Source of the DNA: Mesaphorura yosii
Taxonomy: Eukaryota > Arthropoda > Collembola > Poduromorpha > Tullbergiidae
Reading direction: 5' to 3'
NCBI GenBank assembly: GCA_009869945.1
Contig: WIXG01000313.1
Location: 29,076 to 93,075, forward strand
DNA: 64,000 nt
Part shown: piece after piece, positions 1 to 10,599 of the stretch
Position numbering within the stretch: the first letter of the stretch is position 1
How the letters are laid out: the number at the start of each line of letters is the position of its first letter
Position numbers and translations under genes: made by a program
Notes under the pieces: model-generated
The model's input: only the letters and a program-made list of their open reading frames with translations
Database searches by the model: none
What the model was told of the DNA's origin: nothing

Positions 1-3000
1 TGGGACTCGTGATTTGGCCGGTGTTCTGGCACCAGCCGGACGGCAGCGGCTACAGCCATGGCCATGGCTACCTGCTTCCCGTCGCCTCCCTCCTGACTTC
101 ATTCGGGTGGTGGGAAAATTACGTGACCTGCATTCCGAGGGGACGAGCCAAGAAGGAGAAGAATGCTGGTCCTGATCTCGAACAGCCGGATCAGCACAGT
201 TTGACACCCAAGCCAAAATTCCGTGAGTTAATGGCAGGTGTGTTCTTATTTCTTGGTGCACATGAATTTTACGAATTCGCGAATTTTCAGACCCGCTCAT
301 TTGGCTCTCCCGTGTCGACTTCGATGCCAAAAGCCGATACGTGACGTACTTGTTCATCTCCGTCTGGAAATGCGGTCTCTTCATCGTCTCCATGGCGCTC
401 TCGACGTGGATTCACGGCGGCGACGTGGCCCGCCTCTTCAGCGCCTTTTCAGCCGCGTTCAAATCACACCCGATCAACATAACCGAAATCCGTCCTCGCG
501 TGGTTGAAAACAGTTTACCGGCAGGGGAGTGGCTACCAACTGTATTCGATGAGTACATGCTGGCATTTACAAGCTGGGACACGCCCTTTCTCGCGATTGG
601 AACGCAAATGCTTGCTGCGTTCATCGCTTACGCGACGGCAAAATTCGCGTGTAAAATCGGAATTCAGAAGTTCAGCTTTGCGTTTCCGCTGGCGCTCACC
701 GTTCCCGTTTCGCTGACATTCCTTGCGGGCGTGTGCGGCTCGAGAACGGAGAACGAATGCTTCTGGGAGTCGGTGCTGCCTAGTTACCTTTTCTGGACAT
801 GCCCGAAAGGGTCTGTCATGGATTTTATGTTCAAAAATGTAAGTTGCCCTTTCTTGACCAGTCGTACTCAATTTAAGCATTGAATTTGCCCACAGGGTGG
901 CTGGGTGTGGATTCTGTGGTTCGTCGCACAGACCTGGACGACCCGCCATATTTGGACCCCGACTTTCAAGCGACTAGAGCCGGTTGACGAGCTTTTTGTT
1001 GCACCGTTCTACAACGCGCTGCTAATCGACCAGTCGCTGGCGCTCAACAGACGACGAAGACCTCGCGAGAAGAGGCCGCAAGGCGAAGGCGATGCGACGG
1101 ACAGCGCCAGTGCAGGCGTGGGCAGACAACAATACCGGAGACTCGGCAACGATGAAGCCCAAGGAGAATCCGAAGCGACGCCAACGGCCCAAGCCCGAGC
1201 GCAGGCCAGGGCGAGCCAAGACACCGACGCGGACACCATCCCAAAAATAAAAGCATGCGCAACACTTTGGCACGAGGAGCCCGAAGAAATGATGGAGCTG
1301 TTCAAGAGTATTCTGCGGATGGACAAAGACCAAAGCGAGAAGCAAATTGCGCGTGAGCTCGGCGACGACGAGCCGGACTTTTACGAGTACGAGACGCACA
1401 TCATGTTTGATGACGCGTTCGAGAAGTTTACGTTGGCGGGGGCGAGAGCTACCAGGGTCCGCGACTCGCAGCCGCAGTACGTGCTGAACAAGTACGTGCA
1501 GAGCATGATCGAAACACTGCAGAGGGCAACGGAGGCCATACACGGAACGGACAATAAGCTGGACCGACCGAAAACGATCCCGACGCCGTACGGTGGGCGT
1601 GTGGAGTGGACGCTGCCTGGGCAGACGAAGCTGTACTGCCACCTGAAGAATAAAGACAAAATCAGAAACAAGAAGCGCTGGAGCCAAGTCATGTACATGT
1701 ACTATCTCCTCTGCTTCAACCTCCCGCGGCGCGGGGGGAGGGCGATTGAGCAGAACACGTTCATCCTCGCGCTGGACGGCGACATCAACTTCAAGCCGAA
1801 GTCCGTGCAGAGACTTCTGGACTTAATGAGAAAGAATCCGAAGCTGGGCGCCGCCTGCGGGCGGATTCACCCGGTCGGTTCCTCCTCGCTCATGGTTTGG
1901 TACCAGAAATTTGAGTACGCGATTGGGCACTGGTTTCAGAAGGCGACGGAGCACGTCATCGGTTGCGTCCTCTGCTCGCCAGGCTGCTTCTCTCTGTTCA
2001 GGGCGGCTGCGCTGACGGATGTCAACGTCCTGAAACGTTACACGACCGAGCCGAGCGAGCCGGTCCACCATATTCAGTTCGACCAGGGCGAAGACCGGTG
2101 GCTCTGCACTTTGCTCTTGAAGCGAGGGTGGAAGATTGAGTACTCGGCCGCCTCCGACTCGTGGACACACTGCCCAGAGGAGTTTAATGCGTTCTTTGAT
2201 CAACGGAGACGTTGGGCTCCGTCGACTATGGCGAATATCATCGACCTTCTACGCAGCGCCGAGGAGACCGTCGAGAGCAACAGTGACATTTCCAGGCCCT
2301 ACGTTTACTACCAGGTAATTTATTTATAAACTAATTTATCGCAGCGTCACGTCCCTCATTTGCTACCTTCGTACTGAATCTTGTCCGTTAGATTGCGCTC
2401 ATGGTCGGCTCGATTCTCGGACCCGGGACAATTTTTCTGATGCTCATCGGCGCGTTCAACGCCGCGTTTCGCATTGACAACACGACGGCGCTGATTTGGA
2501 ACGCGATTCCAGTGGCGCTGTTTATTCTGGTCTGCTTCCTGTTTGACAAGAAGGTTCAGCTGGCGGTCGCGCAGTTCCTCGCAGCGATTTACGTTCTCGT
2601 CATGGTCGCCGTGGTGGTGGCGCTGCTGATGCAGATAAAGGAGGACGGACCACTCGCCCCTTCGTCGCTCTTCTTCTTCGGGGTGGCCGCGTCTTTCATC
2701 CTCGCGGGTTTCCTGCACCCCGTCGAGGCCAGCTGTCTTCCGTACGGCATCGTGTACTACATCACGATTCCGACGATGTACATGATCCTCATAATTTATG
2801 CCCTCATGAACCTGCACGATGTGAGCTGGGGCACGAGAGACGCTAAGCCCACAACGGCGGCGGGAGGAGTCGAGGAAGGGAAGAAGCAAAAGGAGACTGG
2901 CGGCTTGTTCAGTCAATTTTTTACCAACTCGCCTAGCAACGGCAACGATATGGAGGGCTCTTTCGAATTCTCCTGCGCCGGGCTTTTCAAGCTGATGTGC

Positions 3001-4248
3001 TGCACGAAGCCGGTGACTGAAGACAAAATTCAGCTGCAGAGAATCGCCGAGAACCTGGCACATCTGAATGCTAAGCTGGAGAACAGCAGCAGCTTGGAGC
3101 ACAACGAAAGCAGCAGCCACAGCCACACCCACGCACCGTCCTCGGTGTTGGGAAGGGAACGGGAAGAGCAGCATGACGGGGACGGCAATGGCGACGAGAT
3201 GTTTGTCGACGAAGACATCTACCCGAAGTGGGTCGAGGATCCCGCCCTGAAGAGAGCAGAGCCCGATTTCCTGGGGATGGACGAGCGCCAATTCTGGACG
3301 GAGCTCATCAGGACGTTCCTCACACCGTACGAGACGGTAGCGCAGAAGAAGTACGAGGCGATTAAGAATCCGGAAGAGAAGAAGAAGAAAATTGAGGTAC
3401 GGGATTTCCAAAATTTTGCCAGACAAAACACAGGACAAATAAAATTGTTGCCCATTTGCAGGAAGACAAGGAGGAACACAAACAAAAGATGTTGGACCTC
3501 CGCAACAAAATGGTACTCCTCTTCTTCATGCTCAATGCCGCCTTCGTGCTTGCCATCTTCCTTCTCCAGAATAATAAGGACACGATCCATATCGATTGGC
3601 CCTTCGACGTCAAATACAACATGACGTACGTGGAAGGCCGCCCTGAAATCCAGCTGCACAAGGAGGCACTGAGTCTCGAGCCGATCGGGATCGTGTTTGT
3701 CTTTGTGTTTGCCATCATCATGCTGATTCAATTCGTGTCGATGATTTTCCACCGATTCGGCACGCTCGAAGAGATACTCGCGTCCACGGACGTTGTGGAC
3801 AAGAAGGAGCTCAGTGAAGTAGGGCTCGGTCTTAAATTGACGAGGATGGTACAGGACGGCGGCGGAACGACGCGGTCAAATACGCCGAATGTCGTAACAC
3901 CCCAGAATCAGAATCGCGTCCCTTTGCGCTCAAACAGCAAAAAAGTTGTGCTGAATTTGCCGGCTCGGATACGGAAAGCCATTCAGAGGAAGAGAGATTG
4001 TAAGCGCCGCGCCTGCCTCTTTATTTTTGGTTCCTGCAATTCGCAATTCTCAATTACTAATTGCATGTTTTGCCTGCCACTTCCCAGCAGTCACCGCCCA
4101 CAATGAAGATAATGAGTTTAGAAGCACGCTCCAAGCTCTCGACCGGCGTAGATCCCGAAAGGAGGAGGCACAGCGACGTAGTGGCAATGCAATCTTGACA
4201 GCGGAGCCCGGTCCCAGCTCGTCATTCTCTACGCTGCTGCACAATTAA
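1..4248 (+). CDS. CHS: Chitin synthase, 3' portion (5' end outside window)
   Basis: Family 2 glycosyltransferase that polymerises UDP-GlcNAc into chitin at the plasma membrane. Six exons can be read: 1-222, 291-838, 896-2314, 2392-3396, 3462-3999 and 4091-4248. All junctions are GT-AG and keep frame; the last acceptor could be 3 bp earlier. Visible family motifs are LLTSFGWWENYVT upstream, then ALDGDI, GRIHPVG, the catalytic EDR within DQGEDRWLCTLLL, and QRRRW. A cluster of transmembrane helices follows (GPGTIFLMLIGAFNAAFRI), then a helical EDKIQLQRIAENLAHLNAKLEN-type segment and two further helices. About 1,290 residues are present; the missing N terminus is the variable membrane region. The C-terminal tail is basic and low in complexity. 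It converges on the CD36-like gene. Insects carry cuticle (CHS1) and gut (CHS2) forms; I cannot assign which this is. Confidence 0.97.
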
Positions 4249-4376
4249 TTTTTATTTCGACAATCAACTTAAACTGAAGTCTGACCTTAAGAATCAATGC
4301 TCTGCACAAATGCTCTGTATGCAGTGAAATGCAAGAGTACTTAGAGTACAAGCTAATTATAATTAAAATTAAGGTA

Positions 4377-6313
4377 TTATGACTTGGTAATTGCAATCGG
4401 TTCTCGGGTCCGGGTCACGTATGAGCTGGCTGAATCGTCCCTAGAGCCCAGAACCCTGCGGTGAAGCCCGAAGGTGAGGAAACTCAGCACGAGGATGGCG
4501 ACCAGGACGAGAAGAATGCCAAGAGTGGAGAAGAGCATCTGTTTGGCAAGTGAGTGGATGTCATCACGCAAGGATTTAAAGTAGTCAGCGCTCAGTCCAT
4601 TGTCGATAGGGGCGGTAGTCGTGGTTGGCGTTGGCGCTTGCGTGGACGTTCCTGGTAGTCCATCATCTAGTGCGAGTGCGGCTTTCAGGGACTGGAAACT
4701 CATCGCATCCAGTCTGTACGTCTAAATAGAGTCGAGAAGTCTCCGTTTACCACACAATAGCCAGAGTAATTTCTTCACCTACGGCCTTACCTCCTCCGTC
4801 CAGAGCACAGGGAACAAAATCTCTGGGAAATCCTTGAAGTATGAGGCCTCCTTGAGAGCTGGGGCTCCGACACGGATGTTCAGCTGGAACCGACGTTTGT
4901 AGTATAGAACAGTGCCACTTTTCTAAAAAAGGATGAAAATTGTGAATTGTGACTTCGGTCTTTTCAACCGCATTTGAATTTCGTGCACGTGCAAGGTAAA
5001 ATGCTGCAGTCTCACCGTCTCGACCACCCAATACGTAGGCTCATCGCCAGGCGATGGGTTCCTAACTTCGTCACCAACTCCGAGACCGACCCAATTTACG
5101 CTTTCCGAGTAGGACGGATGCGCATTCCTGAATCTCGGCTGGGAAATTGCATACGGAGCTCCGAGGCTGCAGGTTTGAATGTCCAGGGCGCCGTCGGGCA
5201 TGCAAACCGCACTTACGTCCGCTGGGTCAGTGCACCAGCAGTCGTGCTCTCGTGAGTAGTTCAGGAACGAGTCACCGAGCATGTACGGAGTCCCGGGCAC
5301 GCCGGTCCCTTCGTACTCGTACGCGTCGTGGACTTTGTTGAGCATCACAGCACGGCAGAGCTCGGGGAGGTAGGCGAATAGCATGCTGGGGCTAGGGCCT
5401 GAGTCGCCGGACGACGGGGGAAATACGAATCCGTCGGACGTCCCCCCGATTCCGTTGCAGGTCACGTCATTCCAGAAAGGCAAGCTGTCTTGCCTGTCCA
5501 GCGTAATGATTCCGCCATAGCCGGAGCCCGCAGCCGTTTGTACGCGAACTTCGCCGTAGTCTTTTCCTTGTTTCTGTAAGAAATTAGCAGAAATTAAAGA
5601 TATGACGCACCTTCAAGCTGTGACTGTTTGTCAGTTACAGCTCACATTTTTAAAGTAGGAATATCTCCCGTCCTCAAACTCCTCAAATCCCTGCGGCGCA
5701 TTCGGTCCGTTCAGCAGTCCTCCGAGGTACTCCTCGAATCGCACGTATTTCTCCGAGTCCATTCCGCCAAACATGACGTCCCGCACCGTATTTCTTCGAA
5801 TCATGGCCTCGCCTTCGTCCTTAGTCAGCCATTCGATCTGCTCGGAGTCGATGTTCATGGCGGCAAGCCTCGTGCCGTAAATCTGCAAGAAAATCGTGAG
5901 ACAGTGTGAGACGGCAACTCGCAGATTAAGGCCAATAATTCCTTTCTTACCAGCAGCTGCAAATTCACGATATTGAACTCATCGACCTCCGTCAGCGGGG
6001 CCGACGCTGCCGGGTCGAAAGCGTAAAACTTTTGCTGTCGGAACTTGGCTGAGAGGTCGTCGAATTGCTGACTGACTTCAGTTTTCCGGTTCAGTATCCT
6101 GTACACGTATGGGCCGACTTCTTCCAGGCTTGGTTTTACAGTCTTCGGGTTGGCGAGGAATTCCGTAGGGTTTGTGACGTTAAACATGTACACACGAAGT
6201 TCCGACTCACCCGGGAAGTCCTGCCAGAGTTCGGCTGCACGCCAGATCGCCTGTACCTGCACCAGAGTTTGCCAGGCTACGAAAATTAGGAGAGAGCGTC
6301 CAAGCTTGGCCAT
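4377..6313 (-). CDS. CD36/SCARB-family scavenger receptor
   Basis: CD36-family membrane receptors bind lipids, lipoproteins or pheromones. Five exons read 6313-5951, 5882-5646, 5573-5016, 4922-4791 and 4721-4377, all joined in phase 0, giving about 544 residues. Family marks are FNVTNPTEFL, EEVGPYVYR and ECWCTDPADV-like cysteines in the third exon (read as HDCWCTDP). A strong C-terminal transmembrane helix (LFSTLGILLVLVAILVLSFL) is followed by a short cytosolic tail. The usual first transmembrane helix and the 20-30 residues before the FNVTNP block are poorly represented. The bases just upstream of the ATG look like a splice acceptor (TTTTACAATAG), so a further 5' coding or leader exon is possible. 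The family is secure. The ligand is not known from sequence. Confidence 0.93.
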
Positions 6314-6727
6314 GTTGTAAGTCTTCTATTGTAAAAGATTAAGTCTCAAACGTTGTTTTAGGAAGTCTAAGCCGAAAATGAAAGGGTTTTCGGATAGATC
6401 TTCCGAATAAATAAGTAAATTTCTGTATTGTTTATGCTATTAATAATTTTCCGGGCGAAGTCTGCCTTTTATCCTCAGTTGATCAGTCAAAAGTCACAAA
6501 CGCCCTCCGATTCGCAATTATTAAATTACCAGCCAGACTTGGGATTATTGAGTGGTCGTGATTAGAGTCACGTCCGCGATTCACGTCCGCTACTCACGCA
6601 TCACGTTTACATCTGCGTGCTTGGTCGTGATTCGTGATCGAATCGTATTAGCTTTATTCAGTCTTTCGCCATTTTTGTTATAAATAAGCGCAGTTTACTC
6701 GAAAAGTCACGGGTATTTGTCCAGAGT
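6314..6727. other. Intergenic, AT-rich
   Basis: No gene seen. It probably holds the promoter of the CD36-like gene. A direct repetition of short CACGT/TCACG words lies around 6560-6640. Confidence 0.5.
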
Positions 6728-7330
6728 CTAGTCGTCCATCACCTCTGCGCCGTAGTCGAACCAAAACTCTTCGCCAGCTGCGATGTTCTTCGTCGCGAGA
6801 AACAAAAGCTGCATCTGGCCACGATACTGGACGGGAAACAGGTCCACATTCACTCGCCTCCAGCTGTGGTTGATGAGCGGGTAAAAGACGCCTGGCGGTC
6901 TGGATTCGGGTCCATCCTGCGCAAATTAAATCAACTCATGCCATCCACGAATTACACATGTGCAGTTGGCAATTAGCAAATAAGCTGACCTGATCTCCTC
7001 GCCGAGCTGATGTACCTCAGAATGTAACCAAAATCGACCGTAACAGGCATCCTTCGCTTCGCCTCCGTCGCCTCCGCCTCGTCGATCCTTTCGTCGGGTC
7101 TGCCGTATTCGCAAATATACTCTCGAGCCTTGTAGGGATGGACGCCGAAGGCGGTTCGGTTCAGGATTGGGTCCGTCATGCAGGCTTTCCGAGTCCAGTT
7201 CGTGCTCGAGGCGGAAGGCGAGGTCTTCCGGGTTGGAGCTGAGGTAATGAAGCGTGTCGGTGCAGACGTCTTAGGCATGGAAAAGCACGGCTGAGACATG
7301 TGGCAGGAATTCTTCGCAGTTTCCGCTGCT
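6728..7330 (-). pseudogene. Decayed paralog of the secreted SET-domain gene
   Basis: On the minus strand this matches the intact SET gene at 7809-8539 along its length. CTDTLHYLSSNPEDLAFRLEH is the counterpart of CTDTLHFMTTSPAELAFRLEH, KAREYICEYG of KAREYVCEYAG, and NHSWRRVNVDLFPVQYRG plus AAGEEFWFDYG of the C-terminal catalytic part. It is broken in at least three places: an in-frame TAA just before the CTDTL block, a one-base shift between the LEHELDSES and DPILNRT segments (about 7180), and another shift near the start of the second exon (about 6880-6916). The stop is at 6728-6730. It lies head to head with the intact copy, so an inverted duplication followed by decay is the simplest reading. 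Confidence 0.85.
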
Positions 7331-7429
7331 GGTTGCGTAAGAAATGAGAAACAAAACTTGAATCACGGCGTTTGGACAGAAAAAAAAGTGAATTTCGCTG
7401 AAGTTGCCAATTCAACCTTCGGCTTAAAC

Positions 7430-7504
7430 CTTTGGCAGGAGAAAAAGGACAACCACCATTCCAACTGCAGCGGAGAGCAACACCCAGCAAAAATATTGAC
7501 TCAT
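7430..7504 (-). other. Possible signal-peptide exon upstream of the SET pseudogene
   Basis: An ATG at 7504 opens a 25-codon stretch starting MSQY, followed by a strongly hydrophobic run ending LLPK, then GTTTAA as a possible splice donor. It resembles the leader of the small gene at 8649-8844, which starts MNQY. I could not join it to the SET pseudogene in the homologous frame. It could be the first exon of the dead paralog or of a lost small secreted gene. Confidence 0.3.
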
Positions 7505-7808
7505 TTCAGATTTCAGGCGAGAACGAACTACAAATTCATAAGCGAAAGCCTAAACTGGAATTTTGCCTATTGATTGATAAATGAGAAAATGTCTTATGCT
7601 TATTCCTTATGCTTTATGCAAATGAGCTTCCGTATCACATTTTCTCGACTGCCTGTCAGCTGTCCTTAATTGCCCGGCGTGAAACCAAAACCACTCACGA
7701 AGATTACAGCTATCATTAACCACCGTTGAACATACGCATTGGCAACATTTTAGGTGTCATTTAAAGTGAAATTCACAGTGCGACTCAATTAAGAATACGG
7801 CTTACATA
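7505..7808. other. Divergent promoter region between SET copies
   Basis: About 300 bp between the starts of the SET pseudogene side and the intact SET gene. I saw no TATA box with a convincing initiator. Confidence 0.4.
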
Positions 7809-8539
7809 ATGCGGCTCCATTGGAATTGTATTGACCTCAATTTCATTTCTTTACTGCTTCTCATTTCCGCATTCGTATTGACACCCTCACAAGTTTTGTG
7901 CCGCCTCGGTCACTGGCCGGCGTGGCGGGATCACTCGGAATTTCTGCAAGCCTTCAATTTCAATGTGCCGTCGACGTCGACGTGCACGGACACGCTCCAC
8001 TTCATGACCACCTCACCGGCGGAGCTCGCCTTCCGCCTGGAGCACGGGCTAGACGCCGACGGCCTCTGCGTGCAAATCGACCCAGTGCGAAATAGGACGG
8101 TCATCGCTGCTCGGGCATTCAAGGCGCGTGAGTATGTTTGCGAGTACGCGGGCGAAGCGATTGGCGAGCGAGAGATGTGGGCACGAATTGCTGCGTGGCC
8201 CGTGGACAATTTTGGGTATATTTTGACCGTGAAAAACACACTGACTGGAGATATCACCACGTAAGTCGAAGGATTTGGAAAAATAAGCAACTCCAAAGCT
8301 AACTTTGTGTTGCTTTCAGCGTGGACGCCTCCATCGACTCGGACCGCTTCTGTCGGCTGATCAGTCACAGCTGGAAACGGCAGAACGTGGACGCTTACCC
8401 TTTCCGATACCGAAATGAGACTCGGCTCATATTTCTGGCTACGAAAGACATCAAGCCAGGAGAGGAGCTTTACTTCGACTACGGATACAAGGCGATGACT
8501 CCGACGGATCTGGAAATATTTCCTTGGCTCCACGAATGA
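7809..8539 (+). CDS. SET-domain (KMT5A/SET8-like) protein with signal peptide
   Basis: Exons 7809-8260 and 8320-8539 join in frame (GTAAGT donor, TTTCAG acceptor) to give 223 residues. Residues 1-31 form a signal peptide with an LLLLISAFVL core. The rest is a SET domain with little else: FKAREYVCEYAGEAIGE, NFGYIL, RLISHSWKRQN in place of the usual NHS..N pseudoknot motif, RLIFLATKDIKPGEEL, FDYGY and a C-terminal FPWLHE. The order and the HPWLKH-like ending resemble KMT5A/SET8, whose known substrate is histone H4 K20. SET enzymes normally act in the nucleus or cytosol, so the leader is odd. Its 3' end converges on, and probably overlaps, the small H3-tail-like gene. Methyltransferase activity is inferred; the cofactor-binding residues look largely kept. 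Confidence 0.85.
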
Positions 8540-8550
8540 CTTTGAACCAA

Positions 8551-8556
8551 TTTATT
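8551..8556 (-). other. Poly(A) signal AATAAA of the H3-tail-like gene
   Basis: AATAAA on the minus strand about 95 bp past the stop codon of the small gene, just 3' of the SET stop codon on the other strand. Confidence 0.5.
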
Positions 8557-8648
8557 TCGTGTCTCGTGTGAATTACATTTTGCAAATTAATAGAACTTAA
8601 ATTAAGGAATTTTACATGCAATGAATTTGCAATTTGACTCGTGACGAT

Positions 8649-8844
8649 CTATTTTGCGGTCTGTTTGGTGCCTGCGAACAAATGAACGACGATAGTCAAA
8701 TAAATCTTTTGACAGTGTTCATTAATTTTACTAATTTCTAAGAAAATGTGCGGATTCCTTACGTGCAGCTTCCGTTTGTGCTGCTAGAAACGCCATCAGA
8801 ATGACGGCCACCGTGAAGACAGCGAAACTGACGTACTGATTCAT
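8649..8844 (-). CDS. Short secreted peptide ending in an H3-tail-like ARTKQTAK
   Basis: Two short exons, 8844-8763 and 8671-8649, are separated by a 91-bp intron with a good donor (GTAAGG) and acceptor (TTTGTTCGCAG). They encode 34 residues: MNQY, a hydrophobic core (AVFTVAVILMAFLAA), QTEA, then ARTKQTAK and a stop. Residues 27-33 equal histone H3 residues 1-7 exactly; H3 continues R8 K9, here directly K. Cleavage after QTEA would free a peptide starting at the H3 N-terminal alanine; cleavage after LAA is also possible. The AR of the motif is created at the splice junction. A TATA box lies upstream (8953-8958) and a poly(A) signal downstream. The model comes only from splice signals and has no homolog known to me. 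Confidence 0.6.
8699..8704 (+). other. Poly(A) signal AATAAA of the SET gene
   Basis: AATAAA 160 bp after the SET stop codon. It lies inside the intron of the opposing small gene, so the two transcripts should overlap. Confidence 0.5.
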
Positions 8845-8952
8845 TGTGAAGATTATGACTTGCGAGTTTCGCGTCGAAAAGACAGATTTTTGTCAATGTT
8901 CAGGCTTCGAATGAGAAACGACTTAATGCAATGGGCCAATCATTAAAGAGTG

Positions 8953-8958
8953 TTTATA
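8953..8958 (-). promoter_or_regulatory. TATA box of the H3-tail-like gene
   Basis: TATAAA on the minus strand, 109 bp upstream of the ATG. An ATTGG (CCAAT-type) word lies just downstream at about 8936-8940. No perfect TCAGT initiator is seen at the expected distance; a TCATT lies about 40 bp downstream. Confidence 0.45.
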
Positions 8959-9406
8959 AAGGGCCTAAAGGGTTTGATAGCAATTGTGATATTTTATCTT
9001 ATCAAATCAGCAATTCAATTGTGCCAAGGCAAAGCTGCGTTGCGGTTTTAAACTGTGTTGATTCTATCATTTAATGAGCCTCACAGCCTTCGTTATTCGT
9101 CTTGAGCCGTTAATTAAGGTCTTTTGAAAATAAGAACATCGGTCTGGATAAAACTGTAGGCCGAGGTTGCAGCCTTCGCCTTCGCGGAGACGCAATTATT
9201 TGTAGAGCAAATGCATTGACTTACCATCCGTGAATATTCAGACGAGAAATAAAAAGGGACTTTTTGATACGGTGCGGTTTCAAAGGTTTCAATCCTTGAT
9301 ACGGCTCCAATTAAGTCCATTCATTATATTTATTAACCATCAAGCACAAGGACAAAAGCATCTTTTTCATTGTAGCATTTCGAGGATATTTCAACCCAAC
9401 CGTATC
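8959..9406. other. Intergenic
   Basis: No convincing gene. A minus-strand ORF around 9114-9320 contains a donor-like GGTAAGTC but no homology I recognise. Confidence 0.4.
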
Positions 9407-10039
9407 CTAAACGGCCATTATCGGCCTTCCCTTCGGGATCCAAACCTTGCCTTCTGGTCCAGCCACTCCTGGTCCGCTGCCTTTGTACTCCGACGCCCTC
9501 GGGTAGTACGCGGCGCTCCTGCTTGGTCCCGTCACCAGAATAGCCGTAGCGTTGTACTGCCCAGCTCTCAAATCAAGGCTTGAGACGGGGTACGGCGAGA
9601 TGACTTCAAAGAAGAACTCCGCCCTCGCATAATTCTGCACGTAGACCTGCAGCACGTTGTTGGGCTGGGGCTGGATCCAGTAGTAGTAAATGCCGGAGTC
9701 GACTCCGAGAAAGAGGTGGGCGTATCCGGTGTACAGCAGCTCGTTGTTGAAGTACTCGCCCGAGACGGCGATGCGGAAGGGGGAGTATGTGACTCCATTG
9801 ACGGTGTAGTAAAAGCCATTGGTCTCACCAACGCTGATCGTCACCCGTGACTCGGTTCCGGTCGCGGTCGGAGACGCGTCCACGCCGCCGTCGCGTTCTT
9901 GCCCTTCGATTCCATCACTGGCCGCGTAATCCGCCGCCTTGGGACTGATAACGTTGGGCGTGGCCGCCCAGCCCACGTACGCGTACACGGAAATTGCCCA
10001 TAAGAGGACCACAATTTGCGAGATTTTCCCTGTGCCCAT
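9407..10039 (-). CDS. Secreted protein of unknown family, 210 residues
   Basis: I chose the ATG at 10039 because it starts directly before a signal peptide (IVVLLWAISVYAYVGWA); an in-frame upstream extension lacks an ATG-led leader. The mature chain has an acidic, Ser/Thr-rich linker and then a tyrosine-rich beta-type region with NGFYYTVNGVTY, SGIYYYWIQPQPNN and FFFEVISPYP. It ends in a Gly/Pro-rich tail. There are no introns and no mature cysteines. The pattern of alternating hydrophobic and aromatic residues suggests a secreted beta-sandwich. I do not recognise the family. Confidence 0.65.
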   Translation of the reverse strand: MGTGKISQIVVLLWAISVYAYVGWAATPNVISPKAADYAASDGIEGQERDGGVDASPTATGTESRVTISVGETNGFYYTVNGVTYSPFRIAVSGEYFNNELLYTGYAHLFLGVDSGIYYYWIQPQPNNVLQVYVQNYARAEFFFEVISPYPVSSLDLRAGQYNATAILVTGPSRSAAYYPRASEYKGSGPGVAGPEGKVWIPKGRPIMAV

Positions 10040-10599
10040 ATCGATGCTGTATTTTTGCAAATGCGAATTGCGAGTAAACTCCAACTCATCACCTTGCACC
10101 AGTTTTAAGAGATCGGACCCAGCTGGCAATTAATTCTGCTGTCAACCCACAGCACAACGCAAAGCATTTGTGCTTTGTTATTTGTAGTTCATCGTAATTT
10201 GCAATTCATCAATGTCAGGTCAGGTTACATTGAATTCGCTCAGGCGCTGCTCGCGCTCGCAATTTGCGAATACGCGAATTCTTCCAGCGCCATCGTCGTC
10301 ACCGTGCGCACTGCAAAGCCGTTAAACCCGAACGTGACGTGACTGCAAATTAGTGCGCTAAAGTTCATCAATTCCATGACACGATCGAACCACAAACACG
10401 GACGTGGTTGGCGTTGGCAGTTGTGGGCGAATGCACTTGACACAAAACCTGGAACTCAAAATCACAATCCACAAAGGTGACGTGGCGAACACGAATTCTG
10501 AATTGGCAAATGGAATTTAGTGAATGAACGTGAACTTTATTCATTAAACTGAATTTATAACTTCGATGATTGTGCGAGCTTGAACTGCCTCGTATTCGC
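10040..10599. other. Intergenic
   Basis: Nothing recognised. Short ORFs on both strands here have no homology that I can see. Confidence 0.4.

Noticed and set aside
8649-8671. Fragment of a histone H3 pseudogene
   Set aside because: Only eight codons match, R8 is missing, no further H3 sequence follows, and the upstream exon is a signal peptide rather than histone or 5' leader sequence.
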